Assembly: GCF_000720185.1 (NCBI RefSeq)
Contig: NZ_JOIY01000019.1
Coordinates: forward strand, 61,797-125,796
Reading direction: 5' to 3'
Length of the DNA stretch: 64,000 nucleotides
DNA from: Streptomyces sp. NRRL S-340
GTDB taxonomy: Bacteria; Actinomycetota; Actinomycetes; Streptomycetales; Streptomycetaceae
Both the position numbers and the translations under genes were made by a program. Position 1 is the first letter of the stretch; every line of letters starts with the position of its first letter. This document shows positions 44,264 through 54,305 of this stretch, one piece after another. The notes beneath the pieces are model-generated. The model had not been told where the DNA came from and searched no databases. It saw only the letters and a list, made by a program, of their open reading frames with translations.

Positions 44264-44986
44264 TCAGGTCCCTTCCGCCTCTCCCGCTCCCCGCGCTCCC
44301 TCTCCGTCCCTCGTGTCGCCCCACAGGTCCCGCTGGTCCCACCGGTCCCGCTCGTCCCCCTCGTCCCGGAGCGAGTTCTCCGGGGTCCCGAACGGCCAGC
44401 CTCCCCCCTCGGCGGACGGCGCGCGCCCGCTGTGTCCGTAGGGCCACCCCTGGGGATCCCCGAGCAGCGTCCCGCCGACCACGCCGGGGGCGGAAACCGG
44501 GGCATCGCTCTCCGGGGAGGCGGGCGGCAGCCCGGGAGCGGGACCGGGGCCGCTCGGCACCGGTTCGCTGTCCTGCCGTCGCGACCGTCGAGACCCGAGG
44601 AAGTCGCGGGTCTCAAGGCCGTCTCGACCGCCAGGGCCGTCGCCACCGTCGCCGCCGTCAGGCCCACCGAGGCCGTCGAGGTCACCGCGCGCGTCAGGGC
44701 GGCCGTCGAGACCACCGCGCACGTCAGGGCGGTCAGCGCGGCCGTTGAGGCCGGCGGAGTCTTCCGGGATCTCGCCGTCGTGGGAGGCGCCGAGACCCGG
44801 GGTGCGGCGCGGCGCCCGAACGCAGTGCAGCGGCAACACGCTCAGCCCCCAGCCGCCCGCCGCGACCGCCGCCTCCAGCAGTCCCCCACCACCCGTCAGC
44901 ACCAAGCGCAGCACAGACCACCACCACACCGCGCCGAGCGCCAGGGCGGCGCCCCGGCGCACTATCGGCCCCGCGTCCGCACCCAC
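44264..44986 (-). CDS. Membrane protein with long Asp/Gly-rich tail, function unknown
   Basis: A 240-residue protein. The GTG at 44986 is preceded by GGAGGTGA at ideal spacing, which decides the start. The N-terminal part has two hydrophobic segments (AALALGAVWWWSVLRLVLTG and LLEAAVAAGGWGLSVLPLHC), and the rest is a hydrophilic tail with RGGLDGRPDARGDLDGLGG-like repeats and a charged end (DERDRWDQRDLWGD). I recognise no domain. It is convergent with nei, the stops being only 28 bases apart. Confidence 0.7.
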   Translation of the reverse strand: MGADAGPIVRRGAALALGAVWWWSVLRLVLTGGGGLLEAAVAAGGWGLSVLPLHCVRAPRRTPGLGASHDGEIPEDSAGLNGRADRPDVRGGLDGRPDARGDLDGLGGPDGGDGGDGPGGRDGLETRDFLGSRRSRRQDSEPVPSGPGPAPGLPPASPESDAPVSAPGVVGGTLLGDPQGWPYGHSGRAPSAEGGGWPFGTPENSLRDEGDERDRWDQRDLWGDTRDGEGARGAGEAEGT

Positions 44987-45331
44987 GCACTCACCTCCAG
45001 CCCCACGCCGCCCGCCGGCGAACCGACGCGCCACCAGAACCGCCCTCACGTACGGGAGGGTGCACCGGGGTCCCTGGAACGCTGCTTCCGCTCCACCGCC
45101 GGTCGACCGGGACCCTGCCCGGCCTCCACCATCACCGGACCGCCGCGCAACGGCAACGCGACAGGTGCTCAAGGCGGTCCCGGTCCACGGCCTGGCACAG
45201 CAGGGCACCACGCGGCGCGGCACCTGTGTTCCTCACCCAGCACGAAGGCCCCGGCCGTACTCCTCCGGTCTCCCGGAGAAGCCCCGGCCGGGGCCTCGCG
45301 ACGTATGCGTCAGCTCACGCGCACGTGACCG
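44987..45331. other. 345-base spacer upstream of the membrane protein gene
   Basis: No supported gene. The clgR-proximal end contains the terminator at 45246-45296. The remainder should hold the membrane-protein promoter, but no consensus is clear. Confidence 0.5.
45246..45296 (-). terminator. Nested-hairpin terminator after clgR
   Basis: A 12-base-pair outer stem (45246-45257 with 45285-45296) encloses a smaller CTCCGG/CCGGAG hairpin. It lies 36 bases beyond the clgR stop, in the right place to end that transcript. Confidence 0.7.
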
Positions 45332-45709
45332 TCACGCGGCGACCACGTCCACCGCCTCGGCGGCGGGCGCCTTGATCGTCACCCGTTCCGGTGGCACACC
45401 GGTCACCGACACCGAACCCAGCATCGGGCGAACCGGCGCGGGCACGTGATCGGTGGCCGCAGCAGACTGGGCCAGCTCAGCAAGGGCGAGTTCGTCGCTC
45501 ACTTCTCGCATGAGTTCGGACATCCGTACGTCCAGCGCGTCGCAGATGGCGGAGAGCAGCTCGGAGGAAGCCTCCTTCTGCCCCCGCTCCACCTCGGAGA
45601 GATAGCCGAGCGAGACTCGGGCGGACGAGGAGACTTCGCGCAGAGTACGGCCCTGGCGTTGGCGCTGCCGACGCAGCACGTCACCCAGCAGGCGACGGAG
45701 CAGAATCAT
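45332..45709 (-). CDS. clgR: XRE-family regulator ClgR
   Basis: A 125-residue Cro/CI-type regulator matching ClgR, the activator of clp protease, lon and related stress genes in actinobacteria. The helix-turn-helix covers about residues 8-65 ([40 protein letters not shown]). The C-terminus ends in Ala-rich sequence, which in Streptomyces ClgR is the degradation signal read by ClpP. The ATG at 45709 follows GGGAG. It is downstream of cinA in the conserved pgsA-cinA-clgR order, separated by 109 bases. Confidence 0.9.
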   Translation of the reverse strand: MILLRRLLGDVLRRQRQRQGRTLREVSSSARVSLGYLSEVERGQKEASSELLSAICDALDVRMSELMREVSDELALAELAQSAAATDHVPAPVRPMLGSVSVTGVPPERVTIKAPAAEAVDVVAA

Positions 45710-45818
45710 CGGTGGCTCCCTCCTCGGACCGCGTAGCCGCATCCTTCACGCCCCACCGTACCGCCTCGCGACGCGGCCGTGCGGGGAGCGATGTCGTGTT
45801 CACTCAGGGCTGCAAACA

Positions 45819-46364
45819 TCAAAACCCCCCGTTCCGTTCCGTATCCTGTGCCCGCTCATTTCCGCTCTGTTCGCCCGCGATCTGCTCAAGGAGCAGTGCG
45901 AGTACGCTCCGTACACTCTCCATACGAATGTCCGCCCGGCCGCCGTTCAACCGCAGGGCAGCCGTTTTCCCGCCACGCGCCGCCTGGTTGTGCGGCCCGT
46001 GCGGCCCGTCCACGGCCACGAAGACCGTCCCGACGGGCTGTCCGTCCTGGGGGTCGGGGCCGGCGACTCCCGTGGTCGCGATGCCCCAGTCCGCGCCGAG
46101 GGCCTCGCGCACTCCGGCCGCCATCTCGGCCGCGACCTGCGGATCCACCGCTCCGCGCTCGGCCAGCAGAGTGGCTTCCACGCCCAGCAGCCGGTGCTTC
46201 AGCTCCGTGGCGTAGGCCGTGACCGAACCGCGGAAGACCCTGGACGCCCCCGGCACCGCGGTGATCTCCGCGGCGACCAGGCCGCCGGTCAGCGACTCCG
46301 CGACGGCGAGCGTCTCGCCCCTCACCGTCAGTAGTTCCACGACCTCGGCGGCCCTCGAACTCAC
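45819..46364 (-). CDS. cinA: CinA-family nicotinamide-nucleotide amidase (PncC domain)
   Basis: A 181-residue stand-alone C-terminal CinA domain, which deamidates nicotinamide mononucleotide in the pyridine-nucleotide cycle. Motifs: LAVAESLTGGLVAAEITAVPGAS, FRGSVTAYATELKHRLLGV, and GIATTGVAGPDPQDGQPVGT. The N-terminal molybdopterin-like domain of full CinA is absent, as in other streptomycetes. The GTG at 46364 overlaps the pgsA stop (GTGA), so it is translationally coupled. Confidence 0.92.
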   Translation of the reverse strand: MSSRAAEVVELLTVRGETLAVAESLTGGLVAAEITAVPGASRVFRGSVTAYATELKHRLLGVEATLLAERGAVDPQVAAEMAAGVREALGADWGIATTGVAGPDPQDGQPVGTVFVAVDGPHGPHNQAARGGKTAALRLNGGRADIRMESVRSVLALLLEQIAGEQSGNERAQDTERNGGF

Positions 46365-47203
46365 GCTTCCGATTCCTTCAACGCGGCCCGGCGCTCGGCG
46401 ATTCCCTGCCTGCGCAGCACAATGGCCTGTTTCACATAGTCCAGTCCGGTCGCCACCGTCAGCACCACGGCCGCCGCCATCACCCAGAACCGGAGGGTGG
46501 CGAGCCAGCCCGTCAGCGCCAGGACGTACATGCCCACGGCCACGCCCTGCGTGAGCGTCTTGAGCTTGCCGCCCCGGCTGGCCGGGATGACCCCGTAGCG
46601 GATGACCAGGAAACGCAGGAGGGTGATCCCCAGTTCCCGGCCGAGGATCACCCCGGTCACCCACCAGGGCAGGTCGTCGAGAGCGGAGAGACAGATGAGC
46701 GCCGCTCCCATGATCGCCTTGTCGGCGATGGGGTCGGCGATCTTCCCGAAGTCGGTGACGAGGTCGTACGTGCGCGCCAGGTGTCCGTCGAACAGGTCGG
46801 TGATCATGGCGACGGCGAAGGCGGCCCAGGCGAACGAGCGCCACGCCGGGTCGTACCCGCCGTCCGCCAGCATCAGGGCGACGAAGCCGGGCACCAGCAG
46901 CAGCCGGAGCATGGTCAGCAGATTGGCGACGTTCCACACGCTGGCCTGGTTGACGGCCGCCGCCGTGATCTTGCCGCCGCGCGCGGGCCTCCCGTCGTCC
47001 TGCTCCAGGACCGCTTCCCCGGCTCCACCGGAAACCGTGGCACCGGACGTCACGTCACCGGGGCCGTCGCCGCCATCGGAGTCGCCGGGCCTTTTGGCGG
47101 CGTTCGCGGTCCCGTCCGCACCGGAGCGGCGTGCGGCCGCTCCTTTGGCCGCCGACCGCGCGCCGGAGGAGCCGCCCGCCGCGGATGCCGGGACTCCGGT
47201 CAT
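46361..47203 (-). CDS. pgsA: CDP-diacylglycerol-glycerol-3-phosphate 3-phosphatidyltransferase
   Basis: A 280-residue CDP-alcohol phosphatidyltransferase. The family motif D-x2-DG-x2-AR-x8-G-x3-D-x3-D reads [10 protein letters not shown] then [12 protein letters not shown]. Several membrane helices follow. It makes phosphatidylglycerol phosphate, precursor of phosphatidylglycerol and cardiolipin. About 85 extra N-terminal residues are Ser/Gly/Ala-rich and disordered. The ATG overlaps the rimO stop (ATGA) and the 3' end overlaps cinA, giving a coupled rimO-pgsA-cinA operon. Confidence 0.92.
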   Translation of the reverse strand: MTGVPASAAGGSSGARSAAKGAAARRSGADGTANAAKRPGDSDGGDGPGDVTSGATVSGGAGEAVLEQDDGRPARGGKITAAAVNQASVWNVANLLTMLRLLLVPGFVALMLADGGYDPAWRSFAWAAFAVAMITDLFDGHLARTYDLVTDFGKIADPIADKAIMGAALICLSALDDLPWWVTGVILGRELGITLLRFLVIRYGVIPASRGGKLKTLTQGVAVGMYVLALTGWLATLRFWVMAAAVVLTVATGLDYVKQAIVLRRQGIAERRAALKESEA

Positions 47204-48672
47204 CTGCCCGCCTCCTCACTCCATCCGAGCGACCCGGTCAGCGGCTCGGCCACCAGGTCGACGCCCGTCGTGCCGACCACCTTCGCCTCGACCATACGGC
47301 CGGGGACCAGGCCCTCGCCGTCGGTGAGCAGCACCTGGCCGTCGGTCTCCGGTGCCTGGTGCGCGGCCCGGCCGGACACGCCGTCCTCGACGTCCACGGA
47401 CTCGACGAGTACCCGCACCGTCTCGCCCACCCGCTCCTCGGCGCGCTGGGAGACGAGTTCCTCGGCAAGCCGGGAGACACGTGCCAGCCGCTCGGCGACG
47501 ACCTCCTCGTCCAGCTTGTTCTCGTACGTCGCCGCTTCGGTGCCCTCCTCGTCGGAGTAGCCGAAGACACCGATCGCGTCGAGCCGCGCGCCGTTCAGGA
47601 ACCGCTCCAGCTCGGCCAGGTCGGCCTCCGACTCGCCGGGGAAACCGACGATGAAGTTGGAGCGGACACCGGCCTGCGGCGCCTTGGAGCGGATGGTGTC
47701 GAGCAGCTCCAGGAAGCGGTCGGTGTCGCCGAAGCGGCGCATGGCGCGCAGCACGTCCGGCGCGGAGTGCTGGAAGGAGAGGTCGAAGTAGGGGGCGACC
47801 TTCGGGGTGGAGGTGAGGACGTCGATGAGGCCGGGGCGCATCTCGGCGGGCTGCAGGTAGCTGACCCGCACCCGCTCGATGCCGTCGACCTCCGCCAGCT
47901 CGGGCAGCAGGGACTCCAGCAGGCGGATGTCGCCCAGGTCCTTGCCGTAGGAGGTGTTGTTCTCGGAGACCAGCATGATCTCCTTGACGCCCTGCTCGGC
48001 CAGCCACCGCGTCTCGTTCAGCACGTCGCTGGGGCGGCGGGAGATGAAGGAGCCGCGGAAGGAGGGGATGGCGCAGAAGGAGCAGCGCCGGTCGCAGCCG
48101 GAGGCGAGCTTGACGGAGGCGACCGGGGCGCCGTCGAGGCGGCGGCGCAGCGGCGCGCGGGGTCCGGACGCCGGGGCGACGCCCTCGGGCAGGTCGGCGG
48201 GGCCGTGGCCGGGCAGGGCGACGGCCGCGCCGGCCTCCTGGCGCTGGGCCGGGCTGATGGGCAGGAGCTTGCGGCGGTCGCGCGGGGTGTGCGCGGCGTG
48301 GATGCCGCCGCTGAGGATGGTCTGCAGACGGTCGGAGATGTCGGCGTAGTCGTCGAAGCCGAGCACGCCGTCGGCCTCGGGGAGGGCTTCGGCGAGTTCC
48401 TTGCCGTACCGCTCGGCCATGCAGCCGACCGCGACGACGGCCTGCGTTCTGCCGTGGTCCTTGAGGTCGTTGGCCTCCAGGAGGGCGTCGACGGAGTCCT
48501 TCTTGGCGGCTTCCACGAAGCCACAGGTGTTGACGACGGCGACGTCGGCGTCCGCGGCGTCCTCGACGAGCTGCCAGCCGTCCGCCTCCAAACGGCCTGC
48601 GAGCTCCTCCGAGTCCACCTCGTTACGGGCGCAGCCGAGAGTGACGAGTGCGACGGTACGGCGTTCAGGCAT
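47200..48672 (-). CDS. rimO: Ribosomal protein S12 methylthiotransferase RimO
   Basis: A 490-residue radical-SAM methylthiotransferase that modifies Asp of the uS12 loop. The N-terminal ligands are Cys14 ([12 protein letters not shown]), a Cys in VVNTCGFVE and one in [11 protein letters not shown]. The SAM cluster is CDRRCSFC (Cys193, 197, 200), and a TRAM domain ends the protein. TLGCARNxVDSE distinguishes it from MiaB, encoded 30 kb away. The ATG at 48672 fits the family start. Its stop overlaps the pgsA start. Confidence 0.94.
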   Translation of the reverse strand: MPERRTVALVTLGCARNEVDSEELAGRLEADGWQLVEDAADADVAVVNTCGFVEAAKKDSVDALLEANDLKDHGRTQAVVAVGCMAERYGKELAEALPEADGVLGFDDYADISDRLQTILSGGIHAAHTPRDRRKLLPISPAQRQEAGAAVALPGHGPADLPEGVAPASGPRAPLRRRLDGAPVASVKLASGCDRRCSFCAIPSFRGSFISRRPSDVLNETRWLAEQGVKEIMLVSENNTSYGKDLGDIRLLESLLPELAEVDGIERVRVSYLQPAEMRPGLIDVLTSTPKVAPYFDLSFQHSAPDVLRAMRRFGDTDRFLELLDTIRSKAPQAGVRSNFIVGFPGESEADLAELERFLNGARLDAIGVFGYSDEEGTEAATYENKLDEEVVAERLARVSRLAEELVSQRAEERVGETVRVLVESVDVEDGVSGRAAHQAPETDGQVLLTDGEGLVPGRMVEAKVVGTTGVDLVAEPLTGSLGWSEEAGR

Positions 48673-48710
48673 GGGCTCAAGACTACTTTGTCCGGCCGAC
48701 ACCCCACGTC

Positions 48711-48742
48711 GAAGGGGTTGGCCGATCTTGGCCAACCCCTTC
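48711..48742 (-). terminator. Terminator after the RodZ-like gene
   Basis: Perfect 13-base-pair stem (48711-48723 with 48730-48742) and a six-base loop, in the spacer between the RodZ-like stop and the rimO start on the same strand. Confidence 0.82.
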
Positions 48743-48809
48743 ACCGCCTGCCTGCCCGGGCTCCGCCGCACGGGCTGTCCCCTTGCGCCGCCCGGCCTGC
48801 GGGCCCAGG

Positions 48810-49655
48810 TCACCCGATCTGGGGGTCACCCTTGGTGTACGTGAGGCGTTCCACGGCGCCCGGCTGGAACTGGTCCTCGATCTTCTTGCCGTTGACGTAG
48901 AGCTGGACCGCGCCGGCGTCGCCGAGGATCAGGTTGATCTTCGTGCTGTCCTGGAAGGTCTTGGACTCGCCCTTGTTCAGCAGCCCGTCGAAGAGCATGC
49001 GGCCGTTGTGGTCCTTGGCGGAGATCCAGCTGCGCCCGTTCGGTGCGCTGACCTGGACGGTCACCTTGTCCTGGGGCGCGGCGGCGATGGCACTGTCGGA
49101 AGGAGCGGGCTTCGGGGCGGCGGGCTTGGTGTGCTGCGGGCGGGGTGAGGCCGGGGTGCTGGTGCTCGGCGTGGAGCCCTCGGCGGCCTGGGCCTTGGCA
49201 CTGCTGTCACCGCTGTCGCCGCCCTTGAAGGCGGTGAAGCCGACGAAACCGATGACGACGACGATCGCCGCGACCATGGCGGCGGTCCAGTTGGGGCCGC
49301 GCCGTTCCGGGCGGATACGTTCCGCCTCGAAGAGCGGGGCGGCGGGGGTCGGCGCGGGACGCCCCCCGTGTTCGGCGTCGTACCGGGCGAGCAGCGGGGC
49401 GGGATCGAGGTGCACCTCGCGCGCCAGCGTGCGGATGTGGCCGCGCGCGTAGACGTCCCCTCCGCAGGGGGCGAAGTCGTCGGACTCGATGGCGTGCACG
49501 ATGGCGACACGGACGCGGGTGGCCGTGCTGACCTCGTCGACGGTCAGCCCGGCGGCGAGCCGGGCGTCCTTCAGGACTCGGCCGATGGAGGGGCGGGCTT
49601 CCTCGGAAACGTCTTCGAACGGACGCTCGTCTTCAGGGGAGTTGCCGATGGACAC
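48810..49655 (-). CDS. RodZ-like helix-turn-helix membrane protein (DUF4115)
   Basis: A 281-residue protein with a cytoplasmic RodZ-type helix-turn-helix (about 22-90: [33 protein letters not shown]), one membrane helix (about 124-144) and an extracytoplasmic part with a Ser/Thr/Pro linker and a DUF4115 beta domain (about 190-281). RodZ tethers MreB and the elongation machinery in rods; in actinobacteria the role is less clear. It sits between ftsK and rimO, a conserved position. The start has no strong ribosome site. Confidence 0.85.
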   Translation of the reverse strand: MSIGNSPEDERPFEDVSEEARPSIGRVLKDARLAAGLTVDEVSTATRVRVAIVHAIESDDFAPCGGDVYARGHIRTLAREVHLDPAPLLARYDAEHGGRPAPTPAAPLFEAERIRPERRGPNWTAAMVAAIVVVIGFVGFTAFKGGDSGDSSAKAQAAEGSTPSTSTPASPRPQHTKPAAPKPAPSDSAIAAAPQDKVTVQVSAPNGRSWISAKDHNGRMLFDGLLNKGESKTFQDSTKINLILGDAGAVQLYVNGKKIEDQFQPGAVERLTYTKGDPQIG

Positions 49656-50054
49656 GGGGGCGCCTTTCGAGCGTGTAGCCGCCTGTGCTGGAGGTTCAGT
49701 CTAGGGGTGTGCCAAAGGGTGGAGCGACCCGGCGGCGGTACTTTGTACGCCATCGGAATGGCCGGACGATCCGACGGTGGGACAGGGTGCGGGAGCGCTG
49801 GTGCCGCCCGCACCGGGTGTCTCGCTCAACTTGACGTACGGCCAGGCGAAAGGGTTGCCCGCCGTCGGCTAACGGGTGGATCACGGCCCACCCGTGCGGC
49901 CCGCGGCGCCGCGTCCGCCGGGCGGCCGTCGGCCCCGGCGGACGTCCTTCGCGCCTACCCCTGGAACCGGCTGCGAATCCGCCTGCCGGCGGATCCGCCC
50001 CCCGGTCCGCCGGTCCGTCCCTCGATCGGGTGCTCTTGCCGCGGGCCGGCCCGG
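49656..50054. other. 399-base spacer, ftsK end to RodZ-like start
   Basis: No gene supported. An eight-base-pair stem (49872-49879 with 49888-49895) could terminate ftsK. The region nearer 49700-49850 should carry the RodZ-like promoter; I cannot assign a consensus. Confidence 0.45.
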
Positions 50055-52859
50055 CTATCCCTCGGTCTCGCCCCGGATCACGGCCAGCACGCCGTCCAGT
50101 TCGTCGGCCTTCACCAGCACGTCCCGCGCCTTGGAGCCCTCGCTGGGGCCGACGATGTTCCGCGACTCCATCAGGTCCATGAGCCGGCCGGCCTTGGCGA
50201 AGCCGACGCGCAGCTTGCGCTGGAGCATGGACGTGGACCCGAACTGCGTGGAGACGACCAGTTCGGCGGCCTGGCACAGCAGGTCGAGGTCGTCACCGAT
50301 GTCCTCGTCGATCTCCTTCTTCTGCTTGGTGCCGACGACGACGTCGTCCCGGAAGACCGGCGTCATCTGGTCCTTGCAGTGCTGCACGACGGCCGCGACC
50401 TCGGCCTCGGTGACGAAGGCGCCCTGCAGCCGGGTCGGCTTGCTCGCCCCCATCGGCAGGAAGAGCCCGTCGCCCTTGCCGATCAGCTTCTCGGCGCCGG
50501 GCTGGTCGAGGATGACGCGGCTGTCGGCGAGCGAGGAGGTGGCGAAGGCGAGCCGGGAGGGCACGTTGGCCTTGATCAGGCCGGTGACGACGTCGACCGA
50601 GGGCCGCTGGGTGGCGAGCACCAGGTGGATGCCGGCCGCGCGGGCGAGCTGGGTGATGCGCACGATCGCGTCCTCGACGTCGCGCGGCGCCACCATCATC
50701 AGGTCGGCCAGCTCGTCCACGATCACCAGCAGGTACGGGTACGGCTGCAGCTCGCGCTCGCTGCCCTCGGGCGACTTCACCTTGCCGCTGCGCACGGCCG
50801 CGTTGAAGTCGTCGATGTGCCGGAAGCCGTACGCGGCCAGGTCGTCGTAGCGCAGATCCATCTCGCGGACGACCCACTGCAGCGCCTCGGCGGCCCGCTT
50901 GGGGTTGGTGATGATCGGCGTGATCAGGTGCGGGATGCCCTCGTACGCGGTCAGTTCGACGCGCTTGGGGTCGACCAGGACCATGCGGACGTCCTCCGGT
51001 GTCGCCCGCATCATGATCGAGGTGATCAGGCAGTTGATGCAGGACGACTTGCCGGAGCCGGTCGCGCCGGCGACCAGGATGTGCGGCATCTTCGCGATGT
51101 TGGCCATCACGTAGCCGCCCTCGACGTCCTTGCCGAGCGCGACCAGCATCGGGTGGTCGTCCTCGGCCGCGTCCGCCAGGCGCAGCACGTCACCGAGGTT
51201 GACCATCTCGCGGTCGGTGTTGGGGATCTCGATGCCGACCGCGGACTTGCCGGGGATCGGGCTGATGATCCGCACGTCCGGGCTGGCGACGGCGTACGCG
51301 ATGTTCTTCGTCAGGGCGGTGATCCGCTCGACCTTCACGGCCGGGCCGAGTTCCACCTCGTAGCGGGTGACCGTCGGGCCGCGGGTGAAGCCGGTGACCC
51401 GGGCGTCGACCTTGAACTCGGTGAAGACGTTGGTCAGCGCGTCCACGATGGCGTCGTTGGCGGCGCTGCGCGCCTTGCCGGGGCCGCCCCGCTCCAGGAG
51501 GTCCAGCACGGGCAGGGAGTAGGTGATGTCGCCGGAGAGCTGGAGCTGTTCGGCGCGCGGCGGCAGGTCCCGGGTCTCGGCGGGCGGGGCCTTGGTGAGG
51601 TCGGGAACCCCGGCGGGCGGCTCCTCGGGCTCCGGGCGTGCCGGTGCCTCGGTCCTGGGGCGCGCGACCGGAGCGTCCTGCTCGGGGCGCGCGGCGGGCA
51701 CCGGGGTGGGGGTGGGGGTCTCGGCGCGGTCGCCCACGCTGACGCCCTGGGTGAGGTCGGCGACGACGGGCGAGGGCGGCATGCCGTGCAGCACGGCACC
51801 GTCGAGCGCGGCGGCAGCGGCGGCCGCCACGTCCACGGCGTCCAGCTGCCGTTCCATGTCGGGCTGCGGTACGGCGGAGCGCCGGGGGCGGCCGCGCCGC
51901 TTGGCCAGCGCCTCCTGCTCCGCCCGGTCGGGGTCGTGCTCCTGGGGGGCGTTCTGACGTCTGCGGGGGCGCGCGGGCAGCGCTTGGCGCCACTGCTCGT
52001 CGTAGCGCGCGTCGTCCTCGGGGTACTCCGGGTACTCGGTGTCCTCTTCGTCCTCCGGGTCGGGCAGCAGGCCCAGCTTCACGCCGAGCAGCCGCAGCCG
52101 CTGCGGGATGGCGTTGACGGGGGTGGCGGTGACGACCAGCAGACCGAACACGGTCAGCAGCACCAGCAGCGGTACGGCGAGCACCTCGCCCATGGAGTAC
52201 GTCAGCGGGGTCGCCGCCCCCCAGCCGATGAGGCCGCCGGCGTCCCTTATCGCCTGCATGCCGTCGCTGCGGGCGGGCGAGCCGCAGGCGATGTGCACCT
52301 GGCCGAGCACGCCCAGGACGAGCGCGGACAGGCCGATGACGATACGGCCGTTGGCCTCGGGCTGTTCGGGGTGCCGGATGAAGCGCACGGCGATGATCCC
52401 GACCAGGATCGGCACCAGCAGGTCGAGCCGGCCGAACGCGCCGGTGACCAGGATCTCGACCAGGTCACCGACGGGGCCGCGCAGGTCGGCCCAGGTGCCC
52501 GCGGCGACGATCAGGGCGACGGCGAGCAGCAGCAGGGCGATGCCGTCCTTGCGGTGCGCGGGGTCGAGGTTCCTGGCGCCCTGCCCTATGCCGCGGAAGA
52601 CGGCGCCGACGGCGTGCGCGAGGCCGAGCCAGAGGGCGCGCACGAGACGGAACACGCCCCCGGTGGGGCTCGGCGCGGGCCGGGGCGCGGGCCTGCTCGC
52701 CGCGGCCTTCTTGGCCGGCGCCTTCCGGGCGGGAGCCTTCTTGGCGGCGGCCTTCCTGGCCGGGGCTTTTTTCGCGGCGGCCTTCTTCGCCGGAGCCTTC
52801 GCGGAAGCAGCCGCCTTCTTCGCGGGCGGCTTGTTGGCTGCGGAGGGACGTGAGGCCAT
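50055..52859 (-). CDS. ftsK: FtsK/SpoIIIE DNA translocase
   Basis: A 934-residue FtsK, the hexameric motor that pumps chromosomes through septa; in Streptomyces it acts in sporulation septation. Order: a Lys/Ala/Pro-rich N-terminus (about 10-60) with PAKKA-type repeats, four membrane segments, a long Pro/Glu linker, the alpha/beta motor with Walker A GATGSGKS near residue 600 and a Walker B Asp in LLVIVDELADLMM, then the C-terminal gamma winged helix that reads KOPS sites (QRKLRVGFAKAGRLMDLME). The ATG at 52859 matches family starts. Confidence 0.95.
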   Translation of the reverse strand: MASRPSAANKPPAKKAAASAKAPAKKAAAKKAPARKAAAKKAPARKAPAKKAAASRPAPRPAPSPTGGVFRLVRALWLGLAHAVGAVFRGIGQGARNLDPAHRKDGIALLLLAVALIVAAGTWADLRGPVGDLVEILVTGAFGRLDLLVPILVGIIAVRFIRHPEQPEANGRIVIGLSALVLGVLGQVHIACGSPARSDGMQAIRDAGGLIGWGAATPLTYSMGEVLAVPLLVLLTVFGLLVVTATPVNAIPQRLRLLGVKLGLLPDPEDEEDTEYPEYPEDDARYDEQWRQALPARPRRRQNAPQEHDPDRAEQEALAKRRGRPRRSAVPQPDMERQLDAVDVAAAAAAALDGAVLHGMPPSPVVADLTQGVSVGDRAETPTPTPVPAARPEQDAPVARPRTEAPARPEPEEPPAGVPDLTKAPPAETRDLPPRAEQLQLSGDITYSLPVLDLLERGGPGKARSAANDAIVDALTNVFTEFKVDARVTGFTRGPTVTRYEVELGPAVKVERITALTKNIAYAVASPDVRIISPIPGKSAVGIEIPNTDREMVNLGDVLRLADAAEDDHPMLVALGKDVEGGYVMANIAKMPHILVAGATGSGKSSCINCLITSIMMRATPEDVRMVLVDPKRVELTAYEGIPHLITPIITNPKRAAEALQWVVREMDLRYDDLAAYGFRHIDDFNAAVRSGKVKSPEGSERELQPYPYLLVIVDELADLMMVAPRDVEDAIVRITQLARAAGIHLVLATQRPSVDVVTGLIKANVPSRLAFATSSLADSRVILDQPGAEKLIGKGDGLFLPMGASKPTRLQGAFVTEAEVAAVVQHCKDQMTPVFRDDVVVGTKQKKEIDEDIGDDLDLLCQAAELVVSTQFGSTSMLQRKLRVGFAKAGRLMDLMESRNIVGPSEGSKARDVLVKADELDGVLAVIRGETEG

Positions 52860-53040
52860 AGGTGCGAGATTACCGTCGCGGGCGACGCCGGACACGTGTG
52901 CCCAGTGCTTCACCCGTTCGTGTCGCGCCTATGCGGTCGGCAGTTGACCAGGCCTCACCCGGCTTGCGGGACGGCAGGAGTTGCCCGGTCGGAGGGCGGC
53001 GGAACCTCGCCCGGCCGCCCCAACGTGCCCGAGGCGTGCG

Positions 53041-53721
53041 TCAGTTCTGCGACGGGAGCGAGGAGGGGCTGCCCGTGCCCGGCTCCAGCGCGTCCAGCGC
53101 CCGGCGCAGCCCCGTCAGCTTGCGCTCGAGGTGGGCCGCCGTGGCCACCGCCGCGGCGTCCGCGGAGTCGTCGTCGAGCTGCTTGGAGAGGGCTTCCGCC
53201 TGCTCCTCCACCGCCGCGAGGCGCGCGGACAGCTCTGCGAGCAGTCCGGCCGCCTCCTTGCCGTCACCGACGCCGCCCTTGCCGCCGCCCTCCAGCTGGA
53301 GCCGGAGCAGGGCCGCCTGCTCCTTCAGCTGGCAGTTCTTCATGTACAGGTCCACGAAGACCGAGACCTTGGCGCGCAGCACCCACGGGTCGAACGGCTT
53401 GGAGATGTAGTCCACCGCGCCCGCCGCGTAGCCGCGGAAGGTGTGGTGGGGACCGTGGTTGATCGCGGTGAGGAAGATGATCGGGATGTCCCGGGTCCTC
53501 TCCCGCCGCTTGATGTGCGCGGCCGTCTCGAATCCGTCCATGCCCGGCATCTGGACGTCCAGCAGAATGACCGCGAAGTCGTCCGTGAGCAGTGCTTTGA
53601 GCGCTTCCTCCCCGGACGATGCCCGCACCAGCGTCTGATCGAGCGCAGAGAGGATGGCCTCCAGCGCCAGCAGATTCTCCGGCCGGTCATCGACCAGGAG
53701 GATCTTGGCCTTCTGCACCAT
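53041..53721 (-). CDS. osaB: Response regulator OsaB
   Basis: A 226-residue response regulator with an N-terminal receiver (acidic pocket LLVDDRPEN, phosphoacceptor Asp55 in ILLDVQMPGMDG, Lys in ISKPFDPW) and a C-terminal coiled-coil region (about 130-225) instead of a known DNA-binding domain. In S. coelicolor OsaB is needed for growth under hyperosmotic stress and is partnered with the OsaA kinase, encoded upstream on the same strand. The ATG at 53721 follows GAGGAGG with seven-base spacing. Confidence 0.9.
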   Translation of the reverse strand: MVQKAKILLVDDRPENLLALEAILSALDQTLVRASSGEEALKALLTDDFAVILLDVQMPGMDGFETAAHIKRRERTRDIPIIFLTAINHGPHHTFRGYAAGAVDYISKPFDPWVLRAKVSVFVDLYMKNCQLKEQAALLRLQLEGGGKGGVGDGKEAAGLLAELSARLAAVEEQAEALSKQLDDDSADAAAVATAAHLERKLTGLRRALDALEPGTGSPSSLPSQN

Positions 53722-54305
53722 GGCCCGCCCTCCTCGCCCCGGCTTGGGGCCGCCCCTGTCCGCAGGAACCGGGGCAGCACCGGTGGATGCCGCCCCGGAG
53801 GACGACTCCCTTGCGCCGCCCGTCCTTGTGCCGGTCATCGTAGCCGCACCCCGCCTGTCACCACACCCTGTCACCGCGATGTCACTGTGCACGTAGCAGA
53901 AACGCGGCAGGAGACCAGAAGGTTCCCCGAATCCCGCACCTCTACACGACATCGCGCACCCTGAGTCAACAACTCCGCGCGTCCGCGAAAGGTTCCCGGA
54001 ACCGGAAAAAGGATCACTCCGGTCTCCGGCACCCACCAGAAAACGGGGCGTTCCGGACCCGGACACCCACCGCGGACCCGGTCGTCCGGGCCGCGCGCCC
54101 GCCGGGAGCCCGGGTCACCCCGAGCCCCCCGCGCGCCCACCGCGGCCCCGGTGAATCGCCGCGGGCCCCGGCACCCGCCGAAGTCCGGCTCCCGGTCACG
54201 CCGAGCCCCCGGTCATCGCGAGCCCGCAGGCACACCGAGCCCCGGTCGCCGCGGGCCCCGCGCATCCAGCGCGGTCCCAGCCGGGCCGGCCCCGGGACCG
54301 GCGCC
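53722..54305 (-). other. 584-base osaA-osaB spacer
   Basis: No gene is supported. The osaA-proximal part (about 54020-54300) is low-complexity GC DNA with recurring CCGCGGGCCCCGG-like units. The middle, at 53941-53969, has a promoter-like pair, so osaB is probably transcribed separately. An in-frame ATG at 53839 could extend OsaB by 39 residues but has no ribosome site. Confidence 0.6.
53941..53969 (-). promoter_or_regulatory. Candidate osaB promoter
   Basis: Minus-strand TTGACT (53969-53964), 17 bases, then TGTAGA (53946-53941). It resembles a housekeeping sigma promoter and would give a leader of about 210 bases. Confidence 0.5.
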
